Shown piece after piece: positions 36,559 to 45,797 of a DNA stretch of 64,000 bases. The notes beneath the pieces were generated by a model. It did no database searches. It saw only the letters and a program-made list of their open reading frames with translations, and was not told the origin of the DNA. The DNA is from an uncultured Alphaproteobacteria bacterium. Its GTDB lineage: Bacteria; Pseudomonadota; Alphaproteobacteria; Micavibrionales; Micavibrionaceae. The stretch spans positions 248,001 to 312,000 of the forward strand of contig CALHAR010000003.1 of NCBI GenBank assembly GCA_937931645.1. Direction: 5' to 3'. The translations under genes were made by a program, and so were the position numbers. The first letter of the stretch is position 1. Every line of letters starts with the position of its first letter.

Positions 36559-37368
36559 ATGACAAAAGAGACTCACATACACCCGACGGCTATTATTGAA
36601 GAAGGCGCACAGATTGGGGCAGGTTGCGAAATTGGCCCTTATTGCATTATCGGCCCGCATGTAAAGCTGGGTGATAACACCACCTTAAAAGCGCATGTTG
36701 TTGTTGATGGACGCACAACTATTGGCGAAGGAACAACGATATACCCTTTCGCTTCTATTGGTACAGCCCCGCAAGACTTAAAATATAAAGGGGAGCCGTC
36801 TGAGCTTATTATCGGTAAAAATAACACTATCCGCGAACATGCCACGATGAACCCCGGGACAAAGGACGGGGCGATGAAAACCATTATTGGCGATAATTGC
36901 CTGTTTATGATGGCAACGCATGTGGCGCATGACTGCATCATCGGTGATAATGTTATCATGGCCAATAACGCAACACTTGGCGGTCATGTTACTGTTGGTG
37001 ATCGTGTTCTTGTCGGTGGCTTAGCCGCAGTGCATCAATTTGTCCGTATTGGCTCATACGCCGTTATAGGGGGCATGAGCGGTGTTGAGAGTGATGTTAT
37101 CCCGTTTGGTCGTGTTAAAGGCGAGCGTGCCTCCCTAGCGGGCTTAAACCTTATTGGTTTAGAACGTGGAGGATTTGATAGAGAGCAAATTAGAGCCATT
37201 CAACGTGCCTTTAAAGGTATCTTTGATGGTGAAGGTAACTTGGACCAAAGGCTTGATAAAGTTTCAGAACAAAATGATAATAATGATCTAGTGGCACAGA
37301 TTATTGACTTTGCCCGTCACAGAGAGAAATTCGGACTATGTCAGCCGGACAACAAGAAATCAGCATAG
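36559..37368 (+). CDS. lpxA: UDP-N-acetylglucosamine O-acyltransferase LpxA
   Basis: The first enzyme of lipid A synthesis, 269 residues from the ATG at 36559 (MTKETHIHPTAIIEEGAQIG). An in-frame TTG at 36532 would add nine residues unlike any family start. Hexapeptide repeats run through residue 190; the catalytic histidine lies in MMATHVAHDC, and IGTAPQDLKYKGE and GGMSGVESDVIPFG are family hallmarks. The end overlaps lpxI by 31 bases. Confidence 0.96.
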   Translation: MTKETHIHPTAIIEEGAQIGAGCEIGPYCIIGPHVKLGDNTTLKAHVVVDGRTTIGEGTTIYPFASIGTAPQDLKYKGEPSELIIGKNNTIREHATMNPGTKDGAMKTIIGDNCLFMMATHVAHDCIIGDNVIMANNATLGGHVTVGDRVLVGGLAAVHQFVRIGSYAVIGGMSGVESDVIPFGRVKGERASLAGLNLIGLERGGFDREQIRAIQRAFKGIFDGEGNLDQRLDKVSEQNDNNDLVAQIIDFARHREKFGLCQPDNKKSA

Positions 37369-38165
37369 ATAAGCTTGCTATTATAGCAGGCAGTGGGACG
37401 CTTCCCCGTGACCTTTACCAACGTGCAACCAGCCTTGGTATAGATTGTCATGTTATTGGGTTTAAAGGTCATACCGATTATATCACGCCAGACTTATGGG
37501 GCACAGTTGGCCGCGCCTCTAAAATCATCACGTACCTTAAAGAAAATAAAATACAAAACCTTGTTTTTATTGGCGGTATAGAGAAGCCGAGCTTTAAATC
37601 TTTGCGTTTAGATTGGGTCACAATCAAGTTTTTCATTAAAGCTTGGGTCAAATCTTTTGGTGACAGTAATGTTTTAACATCTGCACGTAATGAATTGGAA
37701 TCCATGGGGTTTCAGATGTACGGAATTCATAAATTTTTGCCTGAACTTTTAATGGAAAGTGGCACCCTTGGTGCAATTCAAATTCACGATGCTTCATATG
37801 ATGATATAGCGTTAGGAACGCATGAGGCGTTAGAGTGGGGCAAACAAGATAAAGGCCAAGCCGTTATTATAAAAAATGGCAACGTCATTGCGCGTGAAAG
37901 TAAAGCAGGAACAAACTGGATGATTGAGCATTACGGTACAGCCGATTCTATTCTGGTTAAAATGTGTAAGCCCCAGCAAGATATGGATATGGATTTACCT
38001 ACCATAGGACCAAAAACAGTTCAGCTGTGCGCCAATAAAAAGATGGCGGGCATTATTGGTCATGCACACCATATGTTAATAGCAGAACGTGATAAGACCA
38101 TTGAGCTAGCGAATAGTAACGGGTTATTCATTTATGGGCAGGATATTGAAAATGCCACCGAATAA
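37338..38165 (+). CDS. lpxI: UDP-2,3-diacylglucosamine pyrophosphatase LpxI
   Basis: A 275-residue protein of the LpxI (DUF1009) family, the alphaproteobacterial replacement for LpxH, cleaving UDP-2,3-diacylglucosamine to lipid X and UMP. LAIIAGSGTLPRDLYQRA (residues 11-28) and the C-terminal VKMCKPQQDMDMDLPTIGPKT with the metal-binding Asp residues are typical, followed by ANKKMAGIIGHAHHMLIAE. It lies in the standard lpxA-lpxI-lpxB order and overlaps both neighbours. Confidence 0.94.
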   Translation: MSAGQQEISIDKLAIIAGSGTLPRDLYQRATSLGIDCHVIGFKGHTDYITPDLWGTVGRASKIITYLKENKIQNLVFIGGIEKPSFKSLRLDWVTIKFFIKAWVKSFGDSNVLTSARNELESMGFQMYGIHKFLPELLMESGTLGAIQIHDASYDDIALGTHEALEWGKQDKGQAVIIKNGNVIARESKAGTNWMIEHYGTADSILVKMCKPQQDMDMDLPTIGPKTVQLCANKKMAGIIGHAHHMLIAERDKTIELANSNGLFIYGQDIENATE

Positions 38166-39303
38166 AACCAAGCATATATATCTAATAGCTGGAGAAGCTT
38201 CTGGAGATTTCTTAGGCGCACAGCTGATGAAGGCTATTAAAACCCAAGCGCCTAACACTCAATTTTCAGGGATTGGGGGCGACCTAATGATAGAGCAGGG
38301 GTTGAACAGCCTATTCCCCATGACTGACCTATCCGTTATGGGCGTTTTTGAGGTGCTTCCACGCCTAAAGTTAATACTTAAAAGAATAAAACAAGCTACT
38401 GATAATATTTTAAATTTAAACCCTGATATAATAGTTACGATTGATGCCCCTGACTTTTCTTACCGTGTCATAAAGCGGGTCATTAAGAGGCATCGTAAGC
38501 ATAACAGTACTCCACCAAAATTCATTCATTATGTTGCCCCAACAGTTTGGGCATGGCGCCCAAAGCGTGCGGCGAAGGTTGCGCAATTTTTAGATGGTAT
38601 TATTTGCTTGTTTGACTTTGAACCCATCTTTTTCAAGAAAGAAGGATTAACCGCCATTGCCGTTGGTCACCCCATGATAGAAAGCGGCATAAAAGAAGCC
38701 AAAGAAGCTGCACTTGGCGCGCCAGACACCGAAAAAATAGGTGTCTTTTTTGGCAGTAGGGATGGGGAGATTAAACGTATATCGCCTATCATTCTTGAAA
38801 CCATCCAAAAGATTATCAAAGATAAGCCGAAGGTTGAGCTGATTGTGCCAACCTTGCCGCACCTAAAAGATAAAATATCAGAGTTATTAAAAGACATTGA
38901 TGTTCCCGTCCATATTGAGACAAATAAAGAAAATAAATGGTCAATCTTTAAAGCCTGTGACGTGGCGATTGCCGTGTCTGGCACGGTTGGTTTAGAGCTT
39001 GCCGCCGCAAACGTGCCGCATGTCATCGCCTATAAAATGAGCCCCATTACCTATCAAATTATACGCCGATTTATTAAAACCCCTTATGCGCATTTAGCCA
39101 ATATTATAAGAGGTCACGAAGTAGTGCCTGAATTTATCCAAGATGAATGCAACGCCGATGATATTTCAGCAGAACTTTTGACGTTGATGGAAAACGCAAC
39201 CTATCAACGGAACCAAACAGATGAGTTTATCAAAGTGCGCGAAAGCATCGGCAGCCTTGAAAATCCATCCAAAACTGCCGCAGATTTTATTTTAAATTTG
39301 TAA
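38152..39303 (+). CDS. lpxB: Lipid-A-disaccharide synthase
   Basis: A 383-residue GT19 glycosyltransferase condensing lipid X with UDP-diacylglucosamine. IYLIAGEASGDFLGAQLM (about residues 8-25) begins the N-terminal domain; TIDAPDFSYRVIK, YVAPTVWAWRPKRA and AVSGTVGLELA are conserved. I prefer the ATG at 38152 over the in-frame ATG at 38134 because AGGA is placed eight bases before it. Overlaps lpxI by 14 bases. Ends two bases before the convergent gltA, with no visible terminator between them. Confidence 0.96.
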   Translation: MPPNKTKHIYLIAGEASGDFLGAQLMKAIKTQAPNTQFSGIGGDLMIEQGLNSLFPMTDLSVMGVFEVLPRLKLILKRIKQATDNILNLNPDIIVTIDAPDFSYRVIKRVIKRHRKHNSTPPKFIHYVAPTVWAWRPKRAAKVAQFLDGIICLFDFEPIFFKKEGLTAIAVGHPMIESGIKEAKEAALGAPDTEKIGVFFGSRDGEIKRISPIILETIQKIIKDKPKVELIVPTLPHLKDKISELLKDIDVPVHIETNKENKWSIFKACDVAIAVSGTVGLELAAANVPHVIAYKMSPITYQIIRRFIKTPYAHLANIIRGHEVVPEFIQDECNADDISAELLTLMENATYQRNQTDEFIKVRESIGSLENPSKTAADFILNL

Positions 39304-39305
39304 CG

Positions 39306-40616
39306 TTATTTCCGTTTATTCATCGGAACGTAAGGGCGCTCTGGCTCACCCGTATAAAGCTGCCGCGGGCGACCAATCTTTAATGTTGACCCTTCCATCA
39401 TTTCTTTCCATTGAGAAATCCAACCAACAGTCCGCGACACCGCAAACAGAACGGTGAACATTTCAACAGGGAAGCCCATGGCTTTTAGAATAATACCTGA
39501 GTAAAAGTCCACATTCGGGAATAACTTACGGTCAATGAAGTAGGGGTCATTAAGCGCAATTTTCTCTAGCTCCATCGCTAATTCTAACTGAGGGTTATCA
39601 ATGCCCAATTCCGCCAGAACCTCATCACAAGATTCTTTCATAACCTCAGCCCGTGGGTCAAAGTTTTTATAAACACGGTGGCCAAAGCCCATTAATTTAA
39701 ACGGATCATTTTTGTCTTTAGCCCGCTCTAAGAACTCAGGAATATTATCCTTATGGCCAATTTCATCAAGCATCTCAAGCACGGCCTGATTTGCCCCACC
39801 ATGTGACGGCCCCCAAAGTGACGTTATACCAGAGGCAATACAGGCCATTGGGTTGGCTTGCGAAGATCCTGCCAAACGTACCGTCGAGGTTGACGCATTT
39901 TGTTCATGATCAGCATGAAGGATTAAAATTCGTTCCATTGCCCGTACAACAGGGGCGCGTAACTTATACTCCTCAGCAGGAACGCTGAAACACATATGAA
40001 GAAAATTTTCGGTGAACTTTAAATCATTACGCGGGTAAACATAAGGCTGACCTTTTGAATATTTCATTGCCATTGCCGCCAAAGTTGGGATTTTTGCAAT
40101 CAAACGGTGGGCTGAAATCTCACGCTGTTCAAGATCCCAAATATCAAGAGAGTCATGGTAAAAAGCCGCCATTGTTCCAACGACACCACACATAATTGCC
40201 ATGGGGTGAGCATCACGACGGAAACCTTCGTAAACCTCTTTTATTTGCTCATGCACCATTGTGTGGTTGGTAATAACATCTTCAAATTCTTTTAGTTCTT
40301 TTTCTTGCGGCAACTCTCCGTAAAGCAACAGATAACAGGTTTCTAAATACGTACTTTCCTTAGCAAGTTCTTTAATATTATAACCACGGTGAAGCAGAAC
40401 CCCTTCATCACCATCAATATAGGTGATTTTTGATTTGCAACTTCCTGTCGCCGTGAAGCTGGGGTCTAATGTAAAATGCCCTGTCGCCTTATGTAACCCT
40501 CTAATATCTATACAATGTGGTCCATACGTTCCCTCAACAACAGGTAATTTAACGCTTTCACCTGTTTGATCATTGGTAAGAGTAAAAGTTTTTTCTGGTT
40601 CAGTTTTATTAGGCAT
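39306..40616 (-). CDS. gltA: Citrate synthase
   Basis: A 436-residue hexameric-type citrate synthase, entry to the TCA cycle. [23 protein letters not shown] (about residues 235-257), [17 protein letters not shown] and [19 protein letters not shown] (about 310-328) carry the catalytic and CoA-binding residues. The N-terminal beta domain ([19 protein letters not shown]) is that of the Gram-negative type. It is downstream of gltX on the same strand with a 100-base gap, where GCTGGAAAATA precedes the ATG. Confidence 0.97.
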   Translation of the reverse strand: MPNKTEPEKTFTLTNDQTGESVKLPVVEGTYGPHCIDIRGLHKATGHFTLDPSFTATGSCKSKITYIDGDEGVLLHRGYNIKELAKESTYLETCYLLLYGELPQEKELKEFEDVITNHTMVHEQIKEVYEGFRRDAHPMAIMCGVVGTMAAFYHDSLDIWDLEQREISAHRLIAKIPTLAAMAMKYSKGQPYVYPRNDLKFTENFLHMCFSVPAEEYKLRAPVVRAMERILILHADHEQNASTSTVRLAGSSQANPMACIASGITSLWGPSHGGANQAVLEMLDEIGHKDNIPEFLERAKDKNDPFKLMGFGHRVYKNFDPRAEVMKESCDEVLAELGIDNPQLELAMELEKIALNDPYFIDRKLFPNVDFYSGIILKAMGFPVEMFTVLFAVSRTVGWISQWKEMMEGSTLKIGRPRQLYTGEPERPYVPMNKRK

Positions 40617-40716
40617 ATTATTTTCCAGCTTTCTTTGTGTTTATTATCTTTAGATAGTTTTTTATTCATTAGATGAGCAGAATAAGTTTCAAGCTCATTA
40701 TTATACGCTTCCTTGA

Positions 40717-42123
40717 TTATTTTTCAATGAATTCAATTGCAGCCTTTAAACGATTCAAAACCTCATCTTTACCCAGCACTTCGGCCACCTGAAACAAAGA
40801 AGGGGACTTATCCGTTCCCGTCAAAGCGGCGCGTAAAGGCATCATGACCTTACCAAGTTTACCGTCTGCTGCTTCATCAGCCAAAGCGCGGCAAGCGACC
40901 TCGATCGTATCATGATTAAATTGATCTAATAGATTAAACTTATCTTCTAAGCTTTTTAAGATTATTAAGGAATCTTGATTTAGTTGTTTTCGTGCTTTTT
41001 CAGTATATTCTATTTTATCCTTCACATAGAGAAGCGATTCATCGGCCAGTTGAACCAATGTTTTGGCGCGATCTTTAACCCCATCCATACCGTCTAAGAG
41101 ACGTTTAGAGGTCACATCGTTTAGCTCAATATCATGTTGTTGCTTTAAAAAGGGAACAACCAAATCAACCAAACGTTGATTATCTGCCACACCAATGTAA
41201 TGCGCGTTTAAGTTTTCCAGTTTGGCATAATCAAACTTCGCGGCGGATTTATTAATACCATTAAAGTCGAATAATTGAACCGCTTCATCCATTGAAATGA
41301 TCTCATCATCACCGTGCGCCCAGCCAAGTTTAAGCAAATAATTATTAACAGTTTCAGGAAGGTAGCCTTCGTTCTTAAACTCCTCAACACTGACCGATCC
41401 ATGACGCTTAGATAACTTGCCACCACTAGGGCCATGAATAAGCGGTAAATGCGCGTAGCTCGGCTTATCCCAACCGAGCAAGTCGTAGATAACATTTTGA
41501 CGGAACGTGTTATTCAAATGATCATCACCGCGAATAACATGGGTTATTCCCATATCATGGTCATCAACAACCACCGCCAACATATAAGTCGGCGTGCCGT
41601 CACTGCGTAAGATGATCATGTCATCAAGCTGCTTGTTTTCAACTTTCACATCACCTTGCACTTCATCATGCACCACGGTGCACCCATCGAGCGGCGTTTT
41701 GATACGCACAACATAGGGCTGACCTTCTGGATAATCCGTTCTATCACGCCACATATTATTATAGGCAACGATGCGGCCTTCTTCTTTCATGTTATCGCGC
41801 ATAGCCTGTAGCTCTTCGGCGGTGCAATAGCATTTATAGGCATTGCCTGCGGCCAGCATTTCATTGGCGACATTAATATGGCGTTGCTTATTTGCAAATT
41901 GAGATTCTGGCGTATTGTCGTAATCAAGCCCCAACCAATCTAAGCTCGCCAAAATTGCCTCAACAGCCTCTTCAGAATGACGGGCGCGGTCTGTATCCTC
42001 AATACGAAGAACAAACTTACCGCCCTTATTGCGCGCATAAAGATAATTAAACAAAGCCGTGCGGGCATTACCGATATGCATCATGCCAGTCGGAGAAGGG
42101 GGGAAACGCGTAATAACAGTCAT
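40717..42123 (-). CDS. gltX: Glutamyl-tRNA synthetase
   Basis: A 468-residue class I synthetase from the ATG at 42123 (MTVITRFPPSPTG). The class I signatures are MHIG in SPTGMMHIGNARTALFNYLYA and KLSKRHGS; CYCTAEELQAMRD is also typical. A longer reading to 42189 would add 22 basic residues not seen in the family and would overlap comEC. Together with gltA it forms the conserved minus-strand pair opposite comEC; the divergent gap to comEC is only 48 bases and must contain both promoters. Confidence 0.96.
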   Translation of the reverse strand: MTVITRFPPSPTGMMHIGNARTALFNYLYARNKGGKFVLRIEDTDRARHSEEAVEAILASLDWLGLDYDNTPESQFANKQRHINVANEMLAAGNAYKCYCTAEELQAMRDNMKEEGRIVAYNNMWRDRTDYPEGQPYVVRIKTPLDGCTVVHDEVQGDVKVENKQLDDMIILRSDGTPTYMLAVVVDDHDMGITHVIRGDDHLNNTFRQNVIYDLLGWDKPSYAHLPLIHGPSGGKLSKRHGSVSVEEFKNEGYLPETVNNYLLKLGWAHGDDEIISMDEAVQLFDFNGINKSAAKFDYAKLENLNAHYIGVADNQRLVDLVVPFLKQQHDIELNDVTSKRLLDGMDGVKDRAKTLVQLADESLLYVKDKIEYTEKARKQLNQDSLIILKSLEDKFNLLDQFNHDTIEVACRALADEAADGKLGKVMMPLRAALTGTDKSPSLFQVAEVLGKDEVLNRLKAAIEFIEK

Positions 42124-42171
42124 TGGAAAATTCAGCTTTTTGGTTGTTAATTTCAGCGTTATAGTGGCGCG

Positions 42172-44307
42172 GTGACGCAGAAAACTCAAGAGATTATCGG
42201 GGAGGTACTTTCAGAGCAGAAAAATAACCTTTTTCTGTGGGCACCATTTTGCTTTACCGTTGGGATTGCTGTTTATTTTGGTTTAAAAGTTGAGCCTTCC
42301 TTCTGGGTTGGCGGCAGGCTTACCCTTACATTCTTCGTCACTGTGCTCGGCCTTATTCGTAGACAAGATGATAACGCGCTTAAGAAACTTGGTTTTCTTT
42401 TAAGTATTGGTGGTTTGTTGATGGCGGCAGGGTTTAGCATTGCACAAATACGGACAAATTTGGTTCACACGCCAATGTTGGTGAAAAAAATGTCACCCGT
42501 GGGTCTTACTGGCACGATTGAGAGTATTGAACCCCTCAGTGAAAAAGACGGTAGTCGCGTTATTCTTAAACACCTCAACATTGAGCGCCTGAAGCAAGGC
42601 GAAACACCACGAAAAATAAGGCTTAAAATACGCAAAGATGACGGTTTAAAAACGGGGCAACATATAAGAGTACTCGCAGGATTGAACCCTGCAGGGTCAC
42701 CCGTCGCCCCAAATGCTTTTGACTTTCAACGTATGGCTTACTTTGATGGTATTGGCGCGGTTGGATTTAGTTATAACCAGCCAGAAATTTTAGAGCAGGA
42801 CCACAATCAAAGGCGTAATAAAGCGTCATGGCTATCAACAATACGTAGTAATATTGCTGAACGGATAACAACGCGAACGGAATCGCCACAGCAAGCGATT
42901 ATCATCGCCCTGATGACAGGGCAACGCGGTGCTATCGACAATCAAGATTGGGACGCTTTGCGTCAATCGGGCTTGGCACATTTATTGGCAATTTCTGGGC
43001 TGCATGTCGGCATGGTCGCAGGGGTTTTATTTTTCTTTTCGCGGTTATTCATGGCTTTCTTTCCTGCTCTGGCACTTCATCACCCGATTAAGAAATATGC
43101 GGCGATCATTGCACTCATAGGCGCGCTTTTTTACACGTTGGTCGTTGGGGCAACAATACCGACGCAACGCGCCCTGATGATGACGGGCCTCGTCATGATT
43201 GCAATTATCTTTGACCGCTCACCATTTTCTCTTCGGCTTGTGGCGCTCGCCGCGATGGTAGTTTTATTCTTTTCCCCTGAAAGCCTAACAAGCGTTAGCT
43301 TCCAAATGTCATTTGCGGCTGTGGTATCATTAATTTATTTCTATAATTTAATCCGTCCTTATTGGTCAGCCGCCCGAAGGCAAGCGGGATTCTTAAGAAA
43401 GTTTTTGCTTTATTTCGCGGGAATATCCCTCACCACCATTATCGCGGGAACAGCAACAGGGTTGTTTTCACTCTATCATTTCCAAAATTACGCGGCCTAT
43501 GGATTGCTCTCCAACATCGTTGCCGTGCCGTTAATGGGGGCTGCCATCATGCCGTTAATCGTATTGAGTTATGTCTTAATGCCATTGGGGTTAGAGGCAT
43601 TTCCGCTTTCCTTTGTGGAATGGGGCGTCGGGTGGGTACTGGCCACTGCACACTGGACAGCAAACCTTGAAGGCGCGGTCTGGCATATTCCTGCATGGCC
43701 ACAATGGATTTTTATTCTCATGGTTTGTTGTGCTTGGTTTTGGATTGTATGGAAGGGGCGTTTAAAGCTCATTATTTTACCGGTTTTTATTATTCTAGTT
43801 GGCTTAACTTCTATTTATAAACAAGCTAATATCTTAATTTCTTCAAAAGTTGATTTAATCGCGATAGATAACAAAAGCGGGTCACTTTGGCTATCAACGG
43901 GGCGTAAAGACCGTTATACTGCCGACCAATGGATGAGGCTGAATGGACAAGCCGGACAGAAAAAATTGACGTGGCCGAAAGAGGGAACCGTCGATGGTTT
44001 CCCTTTAACTTGTGGTCAATATGGGTGTCGCGGAGACATAGAAGGACATAAAATTTCAATCGCGTTCAATAACAAAGCCTGGAAGGAAGATTGTAACTGG
44101 GCAGATATTGTTATTTCAAAAGAACCTGTTCCTTATAAAGCGTGCAAAGCCAAAACCGTCATAGACTTCTTTGATGTCTGGCGTGAGGGAAATCATGCTA
44201 TCTGGCTCGCCCCCAATAAAGTTAAGGTTAAGACCGTAGAAGAACAACGCGGCCTGCGCCCTTGGACACAAACAGCGGCGAATAGAAAGTTTAGCAAGAA
44301 AAATTAA
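42172..44307 (+). CDS. comEC: ComEC/Rec2 family DNA uptake channel protein
   Basis: A 711-residue membrane protein. N-terminal helices and an OB-like DUF4131 region (GLTGTIESIEPLSEKDGSR, about residues 104-122) precede the Competence domain with SGLAHLLAISGLHVGMVAGV (about 266-285) and GATIPTQRALMMTGLVMIA. The C-terminal periplasmic part (from about 560) lacks the HxHxDH metal site of the beta-lactamase nuclease found in long ComEC proteins; it has a small Cys-containing domain (LTCGQYGC, DCNWADIVI) ending in the common alphaproteobacterial pattern VIDFFDVWREGNHAIWLA. GTG start. Overlaps the lexA 3' end by four bases, tail to tail. Confidence 0.9.
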   Translation: MTQKTQEIIGEVLSEQKNNLFLWAPFCFTVGIAVYFGLKVEPSFWVGGRLTLTFFVTVLGLIRRQDDNALKKLGFLLSIGGLLMAAGFSIAQIRTNLVHTPMLVKKMSPVGLTGTIESIEPLSEKDGSRVILKHLNIERLKQGETPRKIRLKIRKDDGLKTGQHIRVLAGLNPAGSPVAPNAFDFQRMAYFDGIGAVGFSYNQPEILEQDHNQRRNKASWLSTIRSNIAERITTRTESPQQAIIIALMTGQRGAIDNQDWDALRQSGLAHLLAISGLHVGMVAGVLFFFSRLFMAFFPALALHHPIKKYAAIIALIGALFYTLVVGATIPTQRALMMTGLVMIAIIFDRSPFSLRLVALAAMVVLFFSPESLTSVSFQMSFAAVVSLIYFYNLIRPYWSAARRQAGFLRKFLLYFAGISLTTIIAGTATGLFSLYHFQNYAAYGLLSNIVAVPLMGAAIMPLIVLSYVLMPLGLEAFPLSFVEWGVGWVLATAHWTANLEGAVWHIPAWPQWIFILMVCCAWFWIVWKGRLKLIILPVFIILVGLTSIYKQANILISSKVDLIAIDNKSGSLWLSTGRKDRYTADQWMRLNGQAGQKKLTWPKEGTVDGFPLTCGQYGCRGDIEGHKISIAFNNKAWKEDCNWADIVISKEPVPYKACKAKTVIDFFDVWREGNHAIWLAPNKVKVKTVEEQRGLRPWTQTAANRKFSKKN

Positions 44308-44954
44308 TGATAAGTCCGAATGAGGCTGGCTAATTTTCCTTGGATTTGTACTTGCTCTGGTGCGTAGGTTTGTTCTTGGAAGTCGTCATTTTCCGGAACG
44401 AGAATGACCTGACCATTTTTACGCTTCAGGCGTTTTAGCGTCACTTCTTCACCATCAACAAGGGCAACAACAATATCCCCATCATTGGCTTGATCCGTTT
44501 TTTTGATAATGACAGTATCGCCATCATTAATACCCGCTTGAATCATCGACTCGCCATCAACCTCCAAAGCATAATGATCACCATTGCCAATCATAGAAGG
44601 GGGAATGTCAACAGACCCATTTTCATCACGGATAGCCTCAATCGGTGACCCCGCCGCAATACGCCCATAAAGAGGAATCGATTGAAGGTCAGAAATAACA
44701 GTCGCACTGGGAATAGACGAAGAAGGCTCTGGGTTATAGCCTTCGGGTAGACGTTTTACTTCCAACGCCCGCGCGCGGTTTGGCAAACGCTCTAAATAAC
44801 CGCGTTCAACCAACGCCGTAATAAGACGATGAATACCTGATTTAGACTTTAAGCCCAAAGCCTCACGCATTTCATCAAAAGAGGGGGCAATCTCACCCGC
44901 CTGCATACGGTCATTAATAAGCAATAGCAGCTCGCGCTGTTTCTTTGTAAGCAT
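44304..44954 (-). CDS. lexA: LexA repressor
   Basis: A 216-residue SOS repressor and self-cleaving protease. The winged helix DNA-binding domain spans residues 1-65 (PSFDEMREALGLKSKSGIHRLITALVERGYLERL). The cleavage site is Ala101-Gly102 in YGRIAAGSP, the catalytic dyad Ser136 (DGESM) and Lys174 (VTLKRLKR). RecA-stimulated autoproteolysis after DNA damage would derepress its targets. Its own promoter carries three GTTC half-sites spaced by seven bases, so autoregulation is expected. It follows trpC by 54 bases; moaC and moeA, which often lie between them, are missing. Confidence 0.97.
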   Translation of the reverse strand: MLTKKQRELLLLINDRMQAGEIAPSFDEMREALGLKSKSGIHRLITALVERGYLERLPNRARALEVKRLPEGYNPEPSSSIPSATVISDLQSIPLYGRIAAGSPIEAIRDENGSVDIPPSMIGNGDHYALEVDGESMIQAGINDGDTVIIKKTDQANDGDIVVALVDGEEVTLKRLKRKNGQVILVPENDDFQEQTYAPEQVQIQGKLASLIRTYH

Positions 44955-44989
44955 TAGTTATCCTTCATTTTTAGTAGAATCAATAAATT

Positions 44990-45029
44990 GTTCACCTATA
45001 GTTCTACGTTAGTTCTTGTTTGGTGTCAA
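44990..45029 (-). promoter_or_regulatory. lexA promoter with triple LexA operator
   Basis: On plus the sequence reads GTTC-N7-GTTC-N7-GTTC (GTTC at 44990-44993, 45001-45004 and 45012-45015), that is two overlapping copies of the alphaproteobacterial SOS box GTTC-N7-GTTC. Reading minus, a -35 TTGACA (45029-45024) and, 17 bases on, a -10 TAGAAC (45006-45001) are visible; the middle half-site is part of the -10 and another lies in the spacer. LexA bound here would block its own transcription. The -35 lies inside the end of trpC. Confidence 0.88.
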
Positions 45030-45797
45030 CAATTCCTTTACGGCTACGCCAATATCATCTTGACGCATCAAGCTTTCCCCAACCAGAAAAGCGCTGTAGC
45101 CTGCGGCTTCAAAACGCTGGATATCGTCATTTTGATTAATACCACTTTCGGCAACCCGAAGCACATTGCTAGGCATCATTGACGAAAGGTTTAAACCTGT
45201 TTGCAAATCAACATCCAATGTTTTGAGGTTACGGTTATTAACCCCAACCATTTGCGGATTGAATTTTAGGGCACGCATAAGCTCTTCCTCATCATGCACC
45301 TCAACCAGAACATCCATGCCGAGGGAGCTGGCAAGGGCGTAAAAATCACTGGCTTGAGAATCGGACAAACAGGCCATAATCAACAAGACGCAATCTGCCC
45401 CTAAAACGCGTGACTCGTAAATTTGATATTCATCAATCATGAAATCTTTTCGCAACATCGGTAGAGCGACAGCATCACGGATTCTTGTAAAATATTCGTC
45501 TGAGCCTTGGAAGTAGGGTTCATCGGTCAGAACGGATAAACAACTCGCGCCATGCGTCTCATACTGCGTGGCAATATCGACAGGGTCAAAATCTTGACGG
45601 ATAACTCCCTTACTGGGTGATGCTTTTTTGACCTCCGCAATAAGAGCCACTTTCTTTTGCTTTAAAGTATTTATAAATCCGCGTGTTTTATCTTGATCCT
45701 CAAGTAAAACCTTAAGATTATTAAGAGATTGAACACGCATTTTAGCATCAATATGATCGCGTTTATCGGCGCAGATTTTTGTTAGAACATCGCTCAT
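45009..45797 (-). CDS. trpC: Indole-3-glycerol phosphate synthase
   Basis: A 262-residue TIM-barrel enzyme of tryptophan synthesis. VALIAEVKKASPSKGVIRQDFDP (about residues 50-72), LSVLTDEPYFQGS, MLRKDFMIDEYQIYE and GVNNRNLKTLDVDL (about 197-210) are the conserved strand-loop motifs, with VAESGI at the phosphate site. Monofunctional (no TrpF fusion). It overlaps trpD by four bases and is the last gene of trpGDC; the lexA promoter starts inside its 3' end. Confidence 0.96.
   Translation of the reverse strand: MSDVLTKICADKRDHIDAKMRVQSLNNLKVLLEDQDKTRGFINTLKQKKVALIAEVKKASPSKGVIRQDFDPVDIATQYETHGASCLSVLTDEPYFQGSDEYFTRIRDAVALPMLRKDFMIDEYQIYESRVLGADCVLLIMACLSDSQASDFYALASSLGMDVLVEVHDEEELMRALKFNPQMVGVNNRNLKTLDVDLQTGLNLSSMMPSNVLRVAESGINQNDDIQRFEAAGYSAFLVGESLMRQDDIGVAVKELLTPNKN

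Noticed and set aside
42124..42189. N-terminal extension of gltX
   Set aside because: The 22 added residues have no counterpart in the family, and the extension would overlap comEC; MTVITRFPPSPTG is the normal start.
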